Counted from the first letter of the stretch, positions 8,192-19,245 are shown. The stretch is DNA of 64,000 bases from Marinobacter arenosus (GCF_019264345.1 NZ_JAHVAO010000001.1:744001-808000), one strand, 5' to 3'. The notes: generated by a model not told the origin, from the letters alone. Translations and numbers: made by a program.

Positions 8192-10462
8192 CTATACCGC
8201 TTCCGCAGGCTCATCCTCGTAATCGAAAACCAACTCGTCATCACGGAGATGGATGTAGACATCCCCACCCTTCTCGGACAGACGCCCGAACAGGATCTGC
8301 TCCGCCAGCGGACGTTTGATCTTGTCCTGAATCAGGCGCGACATCGGGCGGGCGCCCATGGTGACATCGTACCCCTTATCGGCCAGCCAGACCTTGGCGT
8401 CATCATCCACGTGCAGGACAACGTGCTTCTCATCCAGTTGCGCCTGCAACTCGGTGAGGAACTTGTCGACCACGTGAGTGATGGTGCCTTTCTGCAGATC
8501 GGCAAACTGGATAATGCCATCGAGACGGTTCCGGAACTCCGGCGTGAACGTCTTGCTGATGATTTCCATGCCATCGGTACTGTGGTCCTGCTCGTTAAAG
8601 CCAATTGAGCGACGGGCCATGCTTTCCGCTCCGGCGTTGGTGGTCATCACAAGAATCACGTGGCGGAAATCCGCCTTGCGACCATTGTTGTCCGTCAGCG
8701 TACCGTGGTCCATCACCTGCAGGAGCAGGTTGAACACTTCCGGATGGGCTTTCTCGATCTCGTCCAGAAGCAGTACGCAATGCGGATGCTTGTTGACCGC
8801 CTCGGTCAGCAAGCCGCCCTGGTCATACCCGACGTAGCCCGGAGGGGCACCAATCAGGCGGGACACGGTATGCCGCTCCATATACTCGGACATGTCGAAA
8901 CGGACGAGCTCGATGCCCAGCACCTTGGCCAGCTGTTTAGTGACCTCGGTCTTGCCCACACCGGTGGGACCAGCAAAGAGGAACGCGCCTTCCGGTTTTT
9001 CCGGGGCTTTCAAGCCGGCACGGGCCAGTTTGATAGCCGTGGACAGGGATTCGATCGCCGGATCCTGGCCGAAGACCACCATCTTGAGGTCCCGCTCCAG
9101 ATTGCGCAGCAGATCCTTGTCACTGGTGGAGACATTTTTCGGCGGGATGCGCGCGATGTTGGCCACCACATCCTCGATTTCCGAAACGTCGATTGCCTTC
9201 TTGCGCTTGTTTTCCGGTTGCAGGCGCTGCCGTGCACCGGCCTCGTCGATCACGTCAATGGCCTTGTCCGGCAGATGGCGATCGGTAATGTACCGATCCG
9301 CCAGTTCCGCGGCCACGCGCAGGGCCTTGTCGGTGTATTTCAGGTCGTGATGCTTTTCGAAATTCGGCTTGAGGCCCTTCAGAATCTGGTAGGTGTCCTC
9401 AACACTTGGCTCGTTGACATCGATCTTCTGGAAACGACGGGCCAGCGCGCTGTCCTTCTCGAAGATTCCGCGGAACTCCTGGAACGTCGTTGACCCGATG
9501 CAACGGATCTCGCCCGAACTCAGCATCGGCTTCAGCAGATTCGACGCATCCATGACGCCACCGGATGCCGATCCGGCGCCGATGATCGTGTGGATCTCGT
9601 CAATGAAGAGAATGGCGTGCTTCTCTTTCTTCAGTTCCGCCAGCAGGCCCTTCAGTCGCTTCTCGAAATCGCCCCGGTACTTGGTTCCCGCCAGCAGCGC
9701 GCCCAGATCCAGCGAATACACCACCGCATCCGAGATAATATCCGGAACCTGGCCGTCCACGATCCGCTTCGCAAGCCCCTCGGCAATCGCGGTCTTACCG
9801 ACACCCGCTTCGCCGACCAACAAGGGGTTGTTCTTGCGCCGACGCACCAGAATCTGAACCACTCGCTCGACTTCATGCTCCCGACCGATCAGGGGATCTA
9901 TCCGACCCTGACGAGCCTGCTCATTGAGGTTGGTTGAGTAGCTTTCCAGTGGTTTGGAATGACCACCTTCTTCGCCAGCCTCATCCGGCGCCGCCTGATC
10001 ATGCCCTTCCTGATCTTCTGCACCCTGAACCCGGGAAATCCCGTGAGACACGAAGTTGACCACGTCAATTCGAGCAATACTCTGCTTTTTCAGGACGTAA
10101 ACCGCCTGACTCTCCTGCTCACTGAAAATTGCCACCAGGACATTGGCTCCCGTGACCTCTTTCTTGCCGGAGGACTGGACATGGAATACGGCTCTCTGCA
10201 GCACACGCTGGAAGCCCAGGGTCGGCTGGGTCTCGCGTTCACTGTCGTTACTGGGGATCAACGGCGTGGTGGAATCGACAAACTCCACAAGTTCTTCCTG
10301 AAGTCGCTGGAGATCTGCCCCACAGGCCTTCAGAACGCCCACCGCCGATTCATTGTCTAACAGGGCCAACAGTAAATGCTCGACCGTCATGAATTCATGA
10401 CGTTTGTCCCGGGCACTTTTGAAGGCCGTATTCAGCGTAATTTCAAGATCTTTGCTCAGCAT
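8192..10462 (-). CDS. clpA: ATP-dependent Clp protease ATP-binding subunit ClpA
   Basis: AAA+ unfoldase that feeds substrates to the ClpP peptidase and works with ClpS on N-degron proteins. The 756 residues (E. coli 758) contain the N-terminal Clp-N repeats, a first AAA module with Walker A GEAGVGKTAIAEGL, a second with GPTGVGKTEVTKQLA, and the conserved C-terminal region ending in an acidic tail. The ATG at 10462 (MLSKDLEITLN) matches the family start; an in-frame codon four residues upstream is less likely. It lies 18 bases downstream of clpS on the same strand. ClpP itself is outside the window. Confidence 0.97.
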   Translation of the reverse strand: MLSKDLEITLNTAFKSARDKRHEFMTVEHLLLALLDNESAVGVLKACGADLQRLQEELVEFVDSTTPLIPSNDSERETQPTLGFQRVLQRAVFHVQSSGKKEVTGANVLVAIFSEQESQAVYVLKKQSIARIDVVNFVSHGISRVQGAEDQEGHDQAAPDEAGEEGGHSKPLESYSTNLNEQARQGRIDPLIGREHEVERVVQILVRRRKNNPLLVGEAGVGKTAIAEGLAKRIVDGQVPDIISDAVVYSLDLGALLAGTKYRGDFEKRLKGLLAELKKEKHAILFIDEIHTIIGAGSASGGVMDASNLLKPMLSSGEIRCIGSTTFQEFRGIFEKDSALARRFQKIDVNEPSVEDTYQILKGLKPNFEKHHDLKYTDKALRVAAELADRYITDRHLPDKAIDVIDEAGARQRLQPENKRKKAIDVSEIEDVVANIARIPPKNVSTSDKDLLRNLERDLKMVVFGQDPAIESLSTAIKLARAGLKAPEKPEGAFLFAGPTGVGKTEVTKQLAKVLGIELVRFDMSEYMERHTVSRLIGAPPGYVGYDQGGLLTEAVNKHPHCVLLLDEIEKAHPEVFNLLLQVMDHGTLTDNNGRKADFRHVILVMTTNAGAESMARRSIGFNEQDHSTDGMEIISKTFTPEFRNRLDGIIQFADLQKGTITHVVDKFLTELQAQLDEKHVVLHVDDDAKVWLADKGYDVTMGARPMSRLIQDKIKRPLAEQILFGRLSEKGGDVYIHLRDDELVFDYEDEPAEAV

Positions 10463-10480
10463 GGGCCACCCCAACGTCTG

Positions 10481-10843
10481 TCAGTCCGCACGTTCAATCT
10501 CGCAAAGGAGCGGATGTTCGCATTCCGAAGAATACTGGTTCACCTGTGCCGCCTTTGTTTCTGCGATGTCTCGGGTATATACCCCACATACGGCTTTTCC
10601 TTGCGTATGGACGAGCAGCATCACCTGCGTCGCCTTTTCTTCGTTCATGCCGAAGAATTTCATCAACACGTCCACCACAAAATCCATGGGCGTGTAATCG
10701 TCGTTCAGTAGCACCACGCGATACCTCGCCGGATGCTTCAGGGCGGGTTTTTCGGGCGCAACGCTGAGATCATCCTGTCGTCCCGGTTGTTCGTCCTCCC
10801 CTTGATTAAATACTAGTAGAGAATCTTCGATAGTCCGCATCAT
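10481..10843 (-). CDS. clpS: ATP-dependent Clp protease adaptor ClpS
   Basis: Small adaptor that recognises Leu, Phe, Tyr and Trp at protein N-termini and delivers them to ClpA. The 120 residues consist of a variable N-terminal extension and the ClpS core ([17 protein letters not shown], a helical [16 protein letters not shown] segment with the hydrophobic pocket Met, and [13 protein letters not shown]). The NDDYTPM motif contains the Asn and Asp that bind the N-degron amino group. It is first in the clpS-clpA operon on the minus strand. Confidence 0.96.
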   Translation of the reverse strand: MMRTIEDSLLVFNQGEDEQPGRQDDLSVAPEKPALKHPARYRVVLLNDDYTPMDFVVDVLMKFFGMNEEKATQVMLLVHTQGKAVCGVYTRDIAETKAAQVNQYSSECEHPLLCEIERAD

Positions 10844-11156
10844 TCTTTACCGGTTTATCGGTGCCCTTGCCTAAATGTGGTTGTCTGTACCCGGGTTTTC
10901 AAGCGCACTCGAAAAAACGGGCGTGAGGTATGTATCACTACGAGCATGATACCGGTTCCGGACCGCGTTCAACCACACATTCCGGTAATAGAAACTATTG
11001 ACTCAACGCGTCGATTGGTCGAAAGTTAAGTAGCATTGTTAAATAGTGTAAATTCATGCGAGCTTTACGTAACAGGATCCGTGTCGGGCGCTCCCGACCG
11101 GAACGCGCACAGCACCAATAATAAAGTAAGACAGCACATGGACAGGGGAGTTCATC
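10844..11156. other. Intergenic region between clpS and the cspD-like gene
   Basis: This 313-base divergent region must hold the clpSA promoter on the minus strand and the cold-shock gene promoter on the plus strand. The part nearest the cold-shock gene is AT-rich (about 11020-11060) and is followed by a perfect GTCGGG-CGCT-CCCGAC hairpin at 11083-11098. No convincing small ORF or RNA gene is visible. Confidence 0.6.
11083..11098 (+). other. Stem-loop in the cold-shock gene leader
   Basis: A perfect six-base stem with a four-base loop, about 60 bases upstream of the ATG. No T-run follows, so it is not a classic terminator. It may be an mRNA leader structure, as occurs in cold-shock transcripts, but this is inference. 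Confidence 0.45.
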
Positions 11157-11468
11157 ATGCCAAGAGGCAAGGTCAAGTGGTTCAACAATGCCAAAGGATA
11201 CGGTTTCATTATTGAGGATGGCTGCAGCGATGACCTGTTTGCCCACTTTTCGTCGGTTCAGATGGAAGGATACAAAACTCTGAAAGCCGGCCAGACCGTC
11301 ACCTTTGACAAAAAACCCAGCGACAAGGGCGTTCACGCGATCAACATCGTTCCCGACGAACAGCCCCAGAAACAATCCCCGGATGGCTCCGGGACGTCGG
11401 CCGAAAAAAAATCGGATTCCGACGACTCCGGTCGAGGTGACTACCCACCCCGTGCCGCGAACGCCTGA
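11157..11468 (+). CDS. cspD: Cold-shock domain protein, CspD-like
   Basis: Single-stranded nucleic-acid-binding protein of 103 residues. Residues 1-67 form one cold-shock domain with the RNP1-type KGYGFI and RNP2-type LFAHF motifs; CspD in E. coli inhibits replication. The remaining 36 residues are a low-complexity, Ser/Lys/Asp-rich tail unlike short Csp proteins. A GGGGAG ribosome site lies just upstream. The position beside clpSA is the same as for cspD in Pseudomonas and E. coli, which supports the symbol, although the substitution EDGCSDDLFAHF is slightly divergent. Confidence 0.85.
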   Translation: MPRGKVKWFNNAKGYGFIIEDGCSDDLFAHFSSVQMEGYKTLKAGQTVTFDKKPSDKGVHAINIVPDEQPQKQSPDGSGTSAEKKSDSDDSGRGDYPPRAANA

Positions 11469-11689
11469 CTGGGTCTCGCGGAGCGCCCCGGGGCGCCTGC
11501 TGTCTGAAACGTAGGCGCAGTCAAGCTGGTATTCACCAAAACCAGCCTGGACAGATTCCGGGCACTCGTCGCTTTGGGCATTCATGCAGCGCCTCCCTGA
11601 AGACGCTCTCTCCGGGCTTTGTCATTCGCCACGGTTAAAGTACCCTTCCAGTCCTAACCCAATCTATCACTCCGCATGCGCTGACTGGA
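11469..11689. other. Gene-free gap between cspD-like gene and rluE
   Basis: 221 bases with no supportable gene. Several GC-rich inverted stretches are visible near 11480-11500 (GCGCCCCGG-type), which could act as a weak terminator, but no clean stem with T-run. In Pseudomonas and E. coli the icd gene lies next to this part of the conserved gene order. Confidence 0.5.
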
Positions 11690-12331
11690 ATGGCCGATCT
11701 GATTCTTTTCAATAAACCTTTTCGAGTTCTGAGCCAGTTCACAGATGATCGCCGGGATCCGTCCAAGCCCGTCCGGGCAACGCTGGCTGATTGGATCCCG
11801 GTGCCCGGTGTCTATCCGGCGGGTAGACTGGATTACGATTCGGAAGGACTGTTGCTTCTGACCAATGAAGGTTCCCTGCAGCATCGCATTGCCTCCCCGT
11901 CCCAGAAGATGCCAAAAACCTATTGGGTGCAGGTGGAAGGCCGGATTACCGACGACGCGCTCGCCCAGCTGGAACACGGTGTCAGACTCAAAGATGGAGC
12001 AACGGCACCTGCCCGGGCAGCGAGGATGGACGACCCCGTCGTCTGGGACAGAACCCCACCGGTTCGATACCGGGAATCCGTTCCGACGAGTTGGCTGGAA
12101 CTCACCATCACCGAGGGCCGCAATCGGCAGGTCCGGCGCATGACCGCCGCCGTTGGCTTCCCAACGCTCAGGCTCATTCGCTACCGTATAGGGGACTGGA
12201 CGCTGGACGGTTTGAAACCCGGCCAGTTCCGAACCGTGGAGGTTCATATCCCCGAACCGGGACCACGCCGGAAGCGCCCCGCAGCGACCCGGAAATTTGG
12301 CAAATCACCAAGGAGCGCCAGAAAACGATGA
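11690..12331 (+). CDS. rluE: 23S rRNA pseudouridine(2457) synthase
   Basis: RsuA-family pseudouridine synthase of 213 residues that modifies U2457 of 23S rRNA. It shows the catalytic-Asp motif [17 protein letters not shown], the [10 protein letters not shown] start, KTYWVQVEG, and the C-terminal [21 protein letters not shown] region. There is no N-terminal S4 domain, as expected of RluE. The stop overlaps the nudJ start by four bases (ATGA). The order rluE-nudJ-mnmA-hflD-purB is shared with E. coli. The lysine/arginine-rich tail after residue 185 is variable in this family. Confidence 0.93.
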   Translation: MADLILFNKPFRVLSQFTDDRRDPSKPVRATLADWIPVPGVYPAGRLDYDSEGLLLLTNEGSLQHRIASPSQKMPKTYWVQVEGRITDDALAQLEHGVRLKDGATAPARAARMDDPVVWDRTPPVRYRESVPTSWLELTITEGRNRQVRRMTAAVGFPTLRLIRYRIGDWTLDGLKPGQFRTVEVHIPEPGPRRKRPAATRKFGKSPRSARKR

Positions 12332-12777
12332 CCTGGACCCCTCACGCCACCGTGGCCGTCATTGTTGAAGACCAGGAAGGCCGCTACCTGGTTGTTGAAG
12401 AGCTCAGCGGCGGCCGCGTTGTCTTCAACCAGCCGGCCGGTCATGTCGAAGAGGATGAGGCCATTCTGGACGCCGTCAGACGTGAAACCCTGGAGGAGAC
12501 CGGCTGGCGCGTCGAACCCGTGCATTTCCTCGGAGTGTATACCTACAAGGCGCCGGCCAACGGTGTCACTTACTACCGGTTCTGCTATGCCGCCCGTGCG
12601 CTCGAGCGCGTCACCGATAAACTGGATGCGGGCATCATTGCCGCCCACTGGATGCACCTGGAGGACATTCGCCAACTGGGGAACCAACTTCGGAGCCCAT
12701 TGGTCCTCGAGTGCATAGAAGATTACCGAAACGGGCGTCGCTATCCGCTGGATGTGGTGGTGGATACGCAGACGTAA
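12328..12777 (+). CDS. nudJ: NUDIX phosphohydrolase NudJ
   Basis: A 149-residue NUDIX hydrolase; E. coli NudJ cleaves thiamine pyrophosphate precursors and nucleoside di- and triphosphates. The Nudix box is present as [23 protein letters not shown], broken here into its key residues: Gly, then RETLEETGW with the metal-binding glutamates. An N-terminal [15 protein letters not shown] strand and C-terminal [12 protein letters not shown] match the NudJ subfamily. The ATG at 12328 overlaps the rluE stop, indicating coupling; mnmA starts 50 bases downstream. Confidence 0.92.
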   Translation: MTWTPHATVAVIVEDQEGRYLVVEELSGGRVVFNQPAGHVEEDEAILDAVRRETLEETGWRVEPVHFLGVYTYKAPANGVTYYRFCYAARALERVTDKLDAGIIAAHWMHLEDIRQLGNQLRSPLVLECIEDYRNGRRYPLDVVVDTQT

Positions 12778-12827
12778 CGACGGACAAATGGTAAACTTGC
12801 CGGCTTTTCACCCAGATTGAAGTTTTC

Positions 12828-14006
12828 ATGACACACGCAACCGAAACACGTCCCGTAGCAAACACCCGAGTGATCGTCGGCATGTCCGGCGGGGTGGACT
12901 CATCTGTCGCAGCCTGGCTGCTGAAGGAGCAGGGTTACCAGGTCGAAGGATTGTTCATGAAGAACTGGGACGAAGACGACGGTACCGAATACTGCACTGC
13001 CATGACCGACCTCGCGGACGCTCAGGCGGTTGCCGATGCCATTGGCATTAAGCTTCACACCGCAAGCTTCGCTGCCGAGTACTGGGATCGCGTGTTTGAA
13101 CACTTCCTGTCCGAGTATACCGCCGGGCGGACGCCCAATCCTGACATCCTCTGCAATAAGGAGGTCAAGTTCCGGGCGTTCCTGGACTACGCGGTTACCC
13201 TGGGTGCCGATTTTATAGCCACCGGACACTACACACGCCAGCGGCCACTGGATGACGGCTCGGGCAAGGCCCTGCTTCTCAAGGGGCTCGATCCCAACAA
13301 GGACCAGAGCTACTTCCTGCATGCGGTATCCGGCGAACGCATCGCCCGAACCCTGTTTCCGGTCGGGGAACTGGAAAAGCCGGAAGTTCGGCGAATTGCC
13401 GAAGCCCAGGGCTTTGTCACCCACGACAAGAAAGATTCAACCGGCATCTGCTTCATCGGTGAGCGTAAGTTCACCGACTTCCTGAAGCAGTACCTGCCGG
13501 CCCAGCCCGGCGACATCGAAACGCCAGAGGGCCAGGTCATCGGCCGGCACCAAGGTCTGATGTACCACACCATCGGGCAGCGTCAGGGGCTTGGAATCGG
13601 CGGGCTCAGCGACTTCGGAGACGAGCCCTGGTATGTCGCTGAAAAGGACCTGGACAGAAACGTTCTGATCGCGGTGCAGGGCAAACATCATCCACTGCTG
13701 TTCTCCCGCGGGCTCGTGTCCGGCCCCATCGACTGGGTGGCGGGGGAAGCATCAGCCACTCGTTTCCGCTGCAAGGCCAAGACCCGCTATCGGCAACCGG
13801 ATCAGGACTGCGAGGTCCAGGTGCTGGAGAACGGCGTCAAGGTGGTCTTTGACGATGCCCAAAGAGCCGTTACCCCGGGCCAGTCGGTGGTTTTCTACGA
13901 GGGTGAGGTCTGCCTGGGCGGTGGCGTGATCGAAGAAACCTGGCGCGATGGCGAAGCTCTGCCGGCGCGCCTGGCCACAATGCCACAACAGGAAGCCGGT
14001 GCATGA
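12828..14006 (+). CDS. mnmA: tRNA-specific 2-thiouridylase
   Basis: Forms 2-thiouridine at the wobble position (U34) of Lys, Glu and Gln tRNAs, using sulfur relayed through the Tus proteins. The PP-loop ATP motif [15 protein letters not shown] lies at about residues 19-33. The catalytic cysteines are in [14 protein letters not shown] and [12 protein letters not shown]. Length is 392 residues, slightly longer than E. coli MnmA (368) because of N- and C-terminal extensions. Its stop overlaps the hflD start (ATGA). TusA, encoded near 31.7 kb, is a plausible sulfur donor to this pathway. Confidence 0.97.
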   Translation: MTHATETRPVANTRVIVGMSGGVDSSVAAWLLKEQGYQVEGLFMKNWDEDDGTEYCTAMTDLADAQAVADAIGIKLHTASFAAEYWDRVFEHFLSEYTAGRTPNPDILCNKEVKFRAFLDYAVTLGADFIATGHYTRQRPLDDGSGKALLLKGLDPNKDQSYFLHAVSGERIARTLFPVGELEKPEVRRIAEAQGFVTHDKKDSTGICFIGERKFTDFLKQYLPAQPGDIETPEGQVIGRHQGLMYHTIGQRQGLGIGGLSDFGDEPWYVAEKDLDRNVLIAVQGKHHPLLFSRGLVSGPIDWVAGEASATRFRCKAKTRYRQPDQDCEVQVLENGVKVVFDDAQRAVTPGQSVVFYEGEVCLGGGVIEETWRDGEALPARLATMPQQEAGA

Positions 14007-14641
14007 GCCGAACTCTCAATGATCAGACCCTCGCTCTCGCTGGCGTATTCCAGGCAGCCAATCTGGTCCAGCAAATCGCACATAACGGCCAATGCTCTGA
14101 GGCCAGCCTGGAAACCTGTATCCGTTCCCTGTTTGCCACCGATCCGGCGTCAACGCTGGACGTGTATGGTGGTGATCTGGCGGATATCCGGGAAGGTCTG
14201 GTCACGCTCTCAGCGGTTCTGAGTGAGCAGAGCAAGCAACAGGATATCGAAGTCCTCCGCTACGTCCTGAACCTCATTCACCTGGAGTCGAAGCTCAACC
14301 GGCGGCCGGACATGCTGGACGTCATCGGCAGCCGAATCGATCAGGCCCGGCACACGGCCAGTCATTTTGGCTACACCCATGGCAACCTGATCAGCAACCT
14401 GGCGTCGGTCTATGCTGACACCATCAGCACCTTCCGCTTGAGGATCCAGGTCAGTGGCAACCCCACGGTTCTCCAGCAGGAAGAGAACGCCGCCAAGGTT
14501 CGCGCCCTGCTGCTCGCGGGCATCCGTTCAGCCGTACTTTGGCGCCAGACTGGCGGCCGGCGGTGGCAACTGATCTTCGCCCGCAAAAAGGTCATTCGGC
14601 ACGCCCGGGAGCTGGCAGAGCAAGCCAATCGTCCCCTGTAG
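14003..14641 (+). CDS. hflD: High frequency lysogenization protein HflD homolog
   Basis: All-helical membrane-associated protein of 212 residues (E. coli 213). In E. coli HflD lowers lambda CII-dependent transcription; its ordinary cellular role is unclear. Family motifs include [14 protein letters not shown] near the start and the [29 protein letters not shown] and [12 protein letters not shown] blocks near the end. The conserved position between mnmA and purB, with a four-base overlap with mnmA, supports the call. Confidence 0.94.
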   Translation: MSRTLNDQTLALAGVFQAANLVQQIAHNGQCSEASLETCIRSLFATDPASTLDVYGGDLADIREGLVTLSAVLSEQSKQQDIEVLRYVLNLIHLESKLNRRPDMLDVIGSRIDQARHTASHFGYTHGNLISNLASVYADTISTFRLRIQVSGNPTVLQQEENAAKVRALLLAGIRSAVLWRQTGGRRWQLIFARKKVIRHARELAEQANRPL

Positions 14642-14720
14642 CTTCGATACGACTGATTCGGGCGCGGTGCTGGTGTATCATATGCGCCCCACATTTTCTT
14701 TTGTCCCGTTTCTTTGATGA

Positions 14721-16103
<1,383 letters not shown>

Positions 16104-16119
16104 TACCGGGAGCGCACAT

Positions 16120-17271
16120 ATGGACATGCTTGGCGGACTGACGGCCTCCGAATTTCTGCGGGATTACTGGCAGAAGAAACCGCTGGTTATCCGCCAGGCC
16201 TTTCCGGACCTGGAATCCCCGGTCAGCCCGGAGGAGCTCGCCGGCCTCGCCTGCGAGGAAGCCGTCGAGTCCCGGATCGTCATCGAAAACGACGAAGGCA
16301 AACCCTGGCAGCTGCACAACGGCCCCTTCAGCCCGGAACGTTTCAGCCAGCTACCAGAGCATGACTGGACATTACTGGTTCAGGGCCTGGATCACTGGGT
16401 TCCGGAAGTCGCTGACTTGCTGGAGCATTTCCGCTTCGTCCCCAACTGGCGCCTCGATGACATCATGGCGAGTTTTGCGCCAAAGGGCGGCAGTGTCGGA
16501 CCGCACTATGATCAGTACGATGTATTCCTGCTTCAGGCGCAGGGCCGTCGTCGCTGGACGTTTGGCGGCCACTGTGACCACACCTCGCCCCGGGTGGAGG
16601 GCACCCCGCTGCGAATCCTGAGCAGTTGGGATGGTGAAGAGACAGTCACCCTGGCCCCGGGGGACATGCTGTACCTGCCACCGGGAATTGGCCACCACGG
16701 GGTCGCCGAGAACGACTGCATCACGCTGTCCGTGGGATTCCGGGCCCCCACGATCGACGACGTCCTGACCGGGTTCACCGATTTTCTCTGTAGCCAATCC
16801 GATGCCAGCGATCACCTGAACGACCCGGATCTGCAGGTTCAGGACAATCCGGGAACCATTCAGCCAGCCGTGATCGACAAACTCGATGCCGTGCTGCGGG
16901 AAAAACTGGGCGATCGACGCCAGCTTTCCCTCTGGTTCGGCCAGTACGCCACCGCTCCCAAGAACATGGACATTGTGGTGCCGGCAGAGGAGCCAGCATC
17001 CGTTGAGGAGTTCGCTGCTGCCATCCATGCGGGCGAACAGCTTCGCTGGAACGAAGGCTCCCGCTTCGCCTATTACGATTTCGAGGACGAAACCGCGTTG
17101 TTCGTTGACGGTGAACAGTATCTCCTGAAAGGCGACGCCCGGCCCATGGCCGAACTCCTCTGCGCCGGCGCACGCATCGACTCAGAACGGCTTGCCCGAT
17201 TTGCCGATGACGAGGCCCTGCTTGGGCTGCTCTGCACGTTGTATAATCAGGGTTCGGTCTACTTCGAATAG
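16120..17271 (+). CDS. roxA: Ribosomal protein uL16 arginine 3-hydroxylase (cupin, JmjC-type)
   Basis: 2-oxoglutarate- and iron-dependent oxygenase of the YcfD/RoxA family, which hydroxylates Arg81 of ribosomal protein L16. The 383 residues (E. coli 373) start with the family block EFLRDYWQKKPLVIRQAFP. The iron-binding HxD motif is in GPHYDQYDVF and the distal His in LPPGIGHHGVAEN; the latter is in the conserved GDMLYLPPG region. A C-terminal winged-helix-like domain follows. ATG at 16120 begins at the conserved N-terminus; an upstream in-frame start inside purB is rejected. It sits 16 bases behind purB. Confidence 0.93.
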   Translation: MDMLGGLTASEFLRDYWQKKPLVIRQAFPDLESPVSPEELAGLACEEAVESRIVIENDEGKPWQLHNGPFSPERFSQLPEHDWTLLVQGLDHWVPEVADLLEHFRFVPNWRLDDIMASFAPKGGSVGPHYDQYDVFLLQAQGRRRWTFGGHCDHTSPRVEGTPLRILSSWDGEETVTLAPGDMLYLPPGIGHHGVAENDCITLSVGFRAPTIDDVLTGFTDFLCSQSDASDHLNDPDLQVQDNPGTIQPAVIDKLDAVLREKLGDRRQLSLWFGQYATAPKNMDIVVPAEEPASVEEFAAAIHAGEQLRWNEGSRFAYYDFEDETALFVDGEQYLLKGDARPMAELLCAGARIDSERLARFADDEALLGLLCTLYNQGSVYFE

Positions 17272-17280
17272 TTGGTCGCC

Positions 17281-18246
17281 ATGAGAGTGAAATTCAGGAA
17301 GTACAGCTGGCAACTGGCTCCGGGTCATATCCGCGACATCCGACAGCGGGTTTTCGTTGAAGAACAGAACGTACCGCCCGAGCTGGAGTGGGATGACACC
17401 GACGAGATTGCCGACCATTACCTGGCGGTCCTGCCGGATAACACCCCCGTCGGCGTCGCCAGACTGTTCTCAACCCTCGGAGAGACCGGTCATATCGGTC
17501 GCATGGCGATTCTTCCGGGCTTCCGTGGACGGGGCATCGGTGAAGCTCTCCTGCATCACCTGATTTCCGAGGCCGCCGGTCATTTCGATGAGCTTCGGCT
17601 TTCAGCCCAGGAACATGCGATTTCTTTCTACCAGCGTTCTGGTTTCCATGTCTGCTCCAGTCCCTACGACGATGCCGGGATTCCCCACGTCGACATGCGC
17701 TGCCTGTCGCCTGAACTCGTGGCCTGCGAGATCGACCAGCGCACCGCGCCGATGATTCTTGGTGAAGATTCGGAAACCTGGCTGTTCTCCAACGAACACC
17801 ACATGGTCAGCCTGATGGATTCAATGGTGGGTCAGGCGGGACAACGACTCTGGCTCTACGATCGTTTCCTGGATCACGATCTTTATGATCGGCATCGGTT
17901 CCGCGAATTGGTCTCCGCTCTGGCGAGAATGCACAGGCTAAGTGACATCAGGTTGCTGATCCACGACGACAAGCCCCTGGTCAAGCGCCGTCACCAACTG
18001 GTTGAGTTGATGCGCCGGTTGCCCAGCAGGATTGAACTTCGACTGGTAAACGACGATTACCCGGTTGACGACCAGCCGTTCCTCCTGGCTGACCGCTCCG
18101 GGGTGTTATACCGCCACGACTTTTACAAACCCGAGGGGTTTGCAAAGTTTTCTGATGGTGGTCGGGTAAAGCTGCTTGGGGAAAACTTCCAGCGCATGTG
18201 GGACACCGGCCGGAGCTCTCTGGAGCTGAGGGAACTACCGCTCTGA
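17281..18246 (+). CDS. GNAT N-acetyltransferase with C-terminal DUF7931-like domain
   Basis: Two-part protein of 321 residues. Residues 1-145 are a GNAT domain of the ElaA/YjcF type (RDIRQRVFVEEQNVPPELEWD, acetyl-CoA loop MAILPGFRGRGIGEALL, then FYQRSGFHVCSSPYDDAGIPHVDM). Residues from about 155 onward form a second domain that resembles DUF7931, of unknown function, with conserved LLIHDDKPLVKRRHQLVEL and DNYPVDDQPF-like blocks. A TTG at 17272 directly after the roxA stop is the alternative start; ATG at 17281 begins closer to the fold. The substrate is unknown. Its 3-prime end overlaps the convergent LysR gene by 12 bases. Confidence 0.8.
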   Translation: MRVKFRKYSWQLAPGHIRDIRQRVFVEEQNVPPELEWDDTDEIADHYLAVLPDNTPVGVARLFSTLGETGHIGRMAILPGFRGRGIGEALLHHLISEAAGHFDELRLSAQEHAISFYQRSGFHVCSSPYDDAGIPHVDMRCLSPELVACEIDQRTAPMILGEDSETWLFSNEHHMVSLMDSMVGQAGQRLWLYDRFLDHDLYDRHRFRELVSALARMHRLSDIRLLIHDDKPLVKRRHQLVELMRRLPSRIELRLVNDDYPVDDQPFLLADRSGVLYRHDFYKPEGFAKFSDGGRVKLLGENFQRMWDTGRSSLELRELPL

Positions 18247-19245
18247 ATGCTGCACCCGGGGCACTTCAGCGGATTCGAACTGGGCGCCGAACGGCGCAAA
18301 CTCCCGGTCCACGTCTTCGGCAACCTCCGCAATCAGTTTGCGTAGCCACTGATGATCGCTGTTGTGCTGCAGCAACGGGCTCCAGGCCATTTTCAGTTCG
18401 AAAGGCGGAATTTCAAAAGGCGGTACCTTGACCACAAGGTCCGGGTTGTCCTTCTGCAGCCACGCCGCACGGGAAGGCAGGGTTGCGATCAGGTCGTGCT
18501 GTTCGGCCAGCAGCATGGCCACCTGGTAATGGCGGGTAAACACCGATATCTGGCGCTTTCGCCCCATCCGGGACAGGGCTTCATCTACCCAGCCAAGACG
18601 CTGGACATCTTTGGGATTCACGCCCACGCCGACACCAAAACCGGTTTTGCTGACCCAGATATGGCTCGCATCCAGGTAAGTGTCGAGAGTAAACGGCTCC
18701 TTCAGAATCGGATTCCGGGCGTTCATCAGGCAGGAGAAGTATTCGGTCCAGAGCGTTTTCTGATGGAAGGATTGCGGGATCTTGTCGAACCGGTTGATGG
18801 CCATGTCGAGCCGACCCTGCTCAACGTCGAGGAAGCTGACGTCACTGGGTGTCAGTACATCCAGGGTGACGTGCGGTGCCTCCTGGCGAATCCGTCGCAG
18901 AACCCTGGGCATCAGGCAGGACTCGGCATAATCACTGGCCATGATGCGGAACACCCGTTGGCTTTCGAGTGCGGAAAATGGCGTTTTTTCCTGCACCGCC
19001 TGCTCAATATCCGACAGTATACTCCGTACCAACGGCTGCAGTTCACGGCCGCGCTCGGTGGCCGTCATACCCTCGCTGGTGCGGACCAGCAAGGGGTCAC
19101 CGAACAGATCCCGCAGGCGCCTGAGCCCGTTGCTCATGGCCGGCTGGGTTATACCAAGATGGTTTGCCGCCTTGGTGACGTTCCGTTCCCGCAGCAGGAC
19201 ATCAAGGTAAACCAGCAGATTCAGATCAACGCGGGAAATATCCAT
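18235..19245 (-). CDS. LysR-family transcriptional regulator
   Basis: DNA-binding regulator of 336 residues. Residues 1-65 form the winged helix-turn-helix (DLNLLVYLDVLLRERNVTKAA, then TQPAMSNGLRRLRDLFGDPLL), a NodD/LeuO-like variant by its LLVYLDVLL start. Residues from about 95 on are a periplasmic-binding-protein-like effector domain (RVFRIMASDYAESCLMPRVL). The target is not evident: the neighbouring genes do not suggest a pathway. The upstream sequence contains a short tandem repeat (19274-19297) that could be part of its own control region. The stop lies within the 3-prime end of the GNAT gene. Confidence 0.9.
   Translation of the reverse strand: MDISRVDLNLLVYLDVLLRERNVTKAANHLGITQPAMSNGLRRLRDLFGDPLLVRTSEGMTATERGRELQPLVRSILSDIEQAVQEKTPFSALESQRVFRIMASDYAESCLMPRVLRRIRQEAPHVTLDVLTPSDVSFLDVEQGRLDMAINRFDKIPQSFHQKTLWTEYFSCLMNARNPILKEPFTLDTYLDASHIWVSKTGFGVGVGVNPKDVQRLGWVDEALSRMGRKRQISVFTRHYQVAMLLAEQHDLIATLPSRAAWLQKDNPDLVVKVPPFEIPPFELKMAWSPLLQHNSDHQWLRKLIAEVAEDVDREFAPFGAQFESAEVPRVQHSER

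Noticed and set aside
10995..11585. 196-codon reverse ORF opposite the cold-shock gene
   Set aside because: Overlaps a gene with a good ribosome site and both RNP motifs; composition of the translation is not protein-like.
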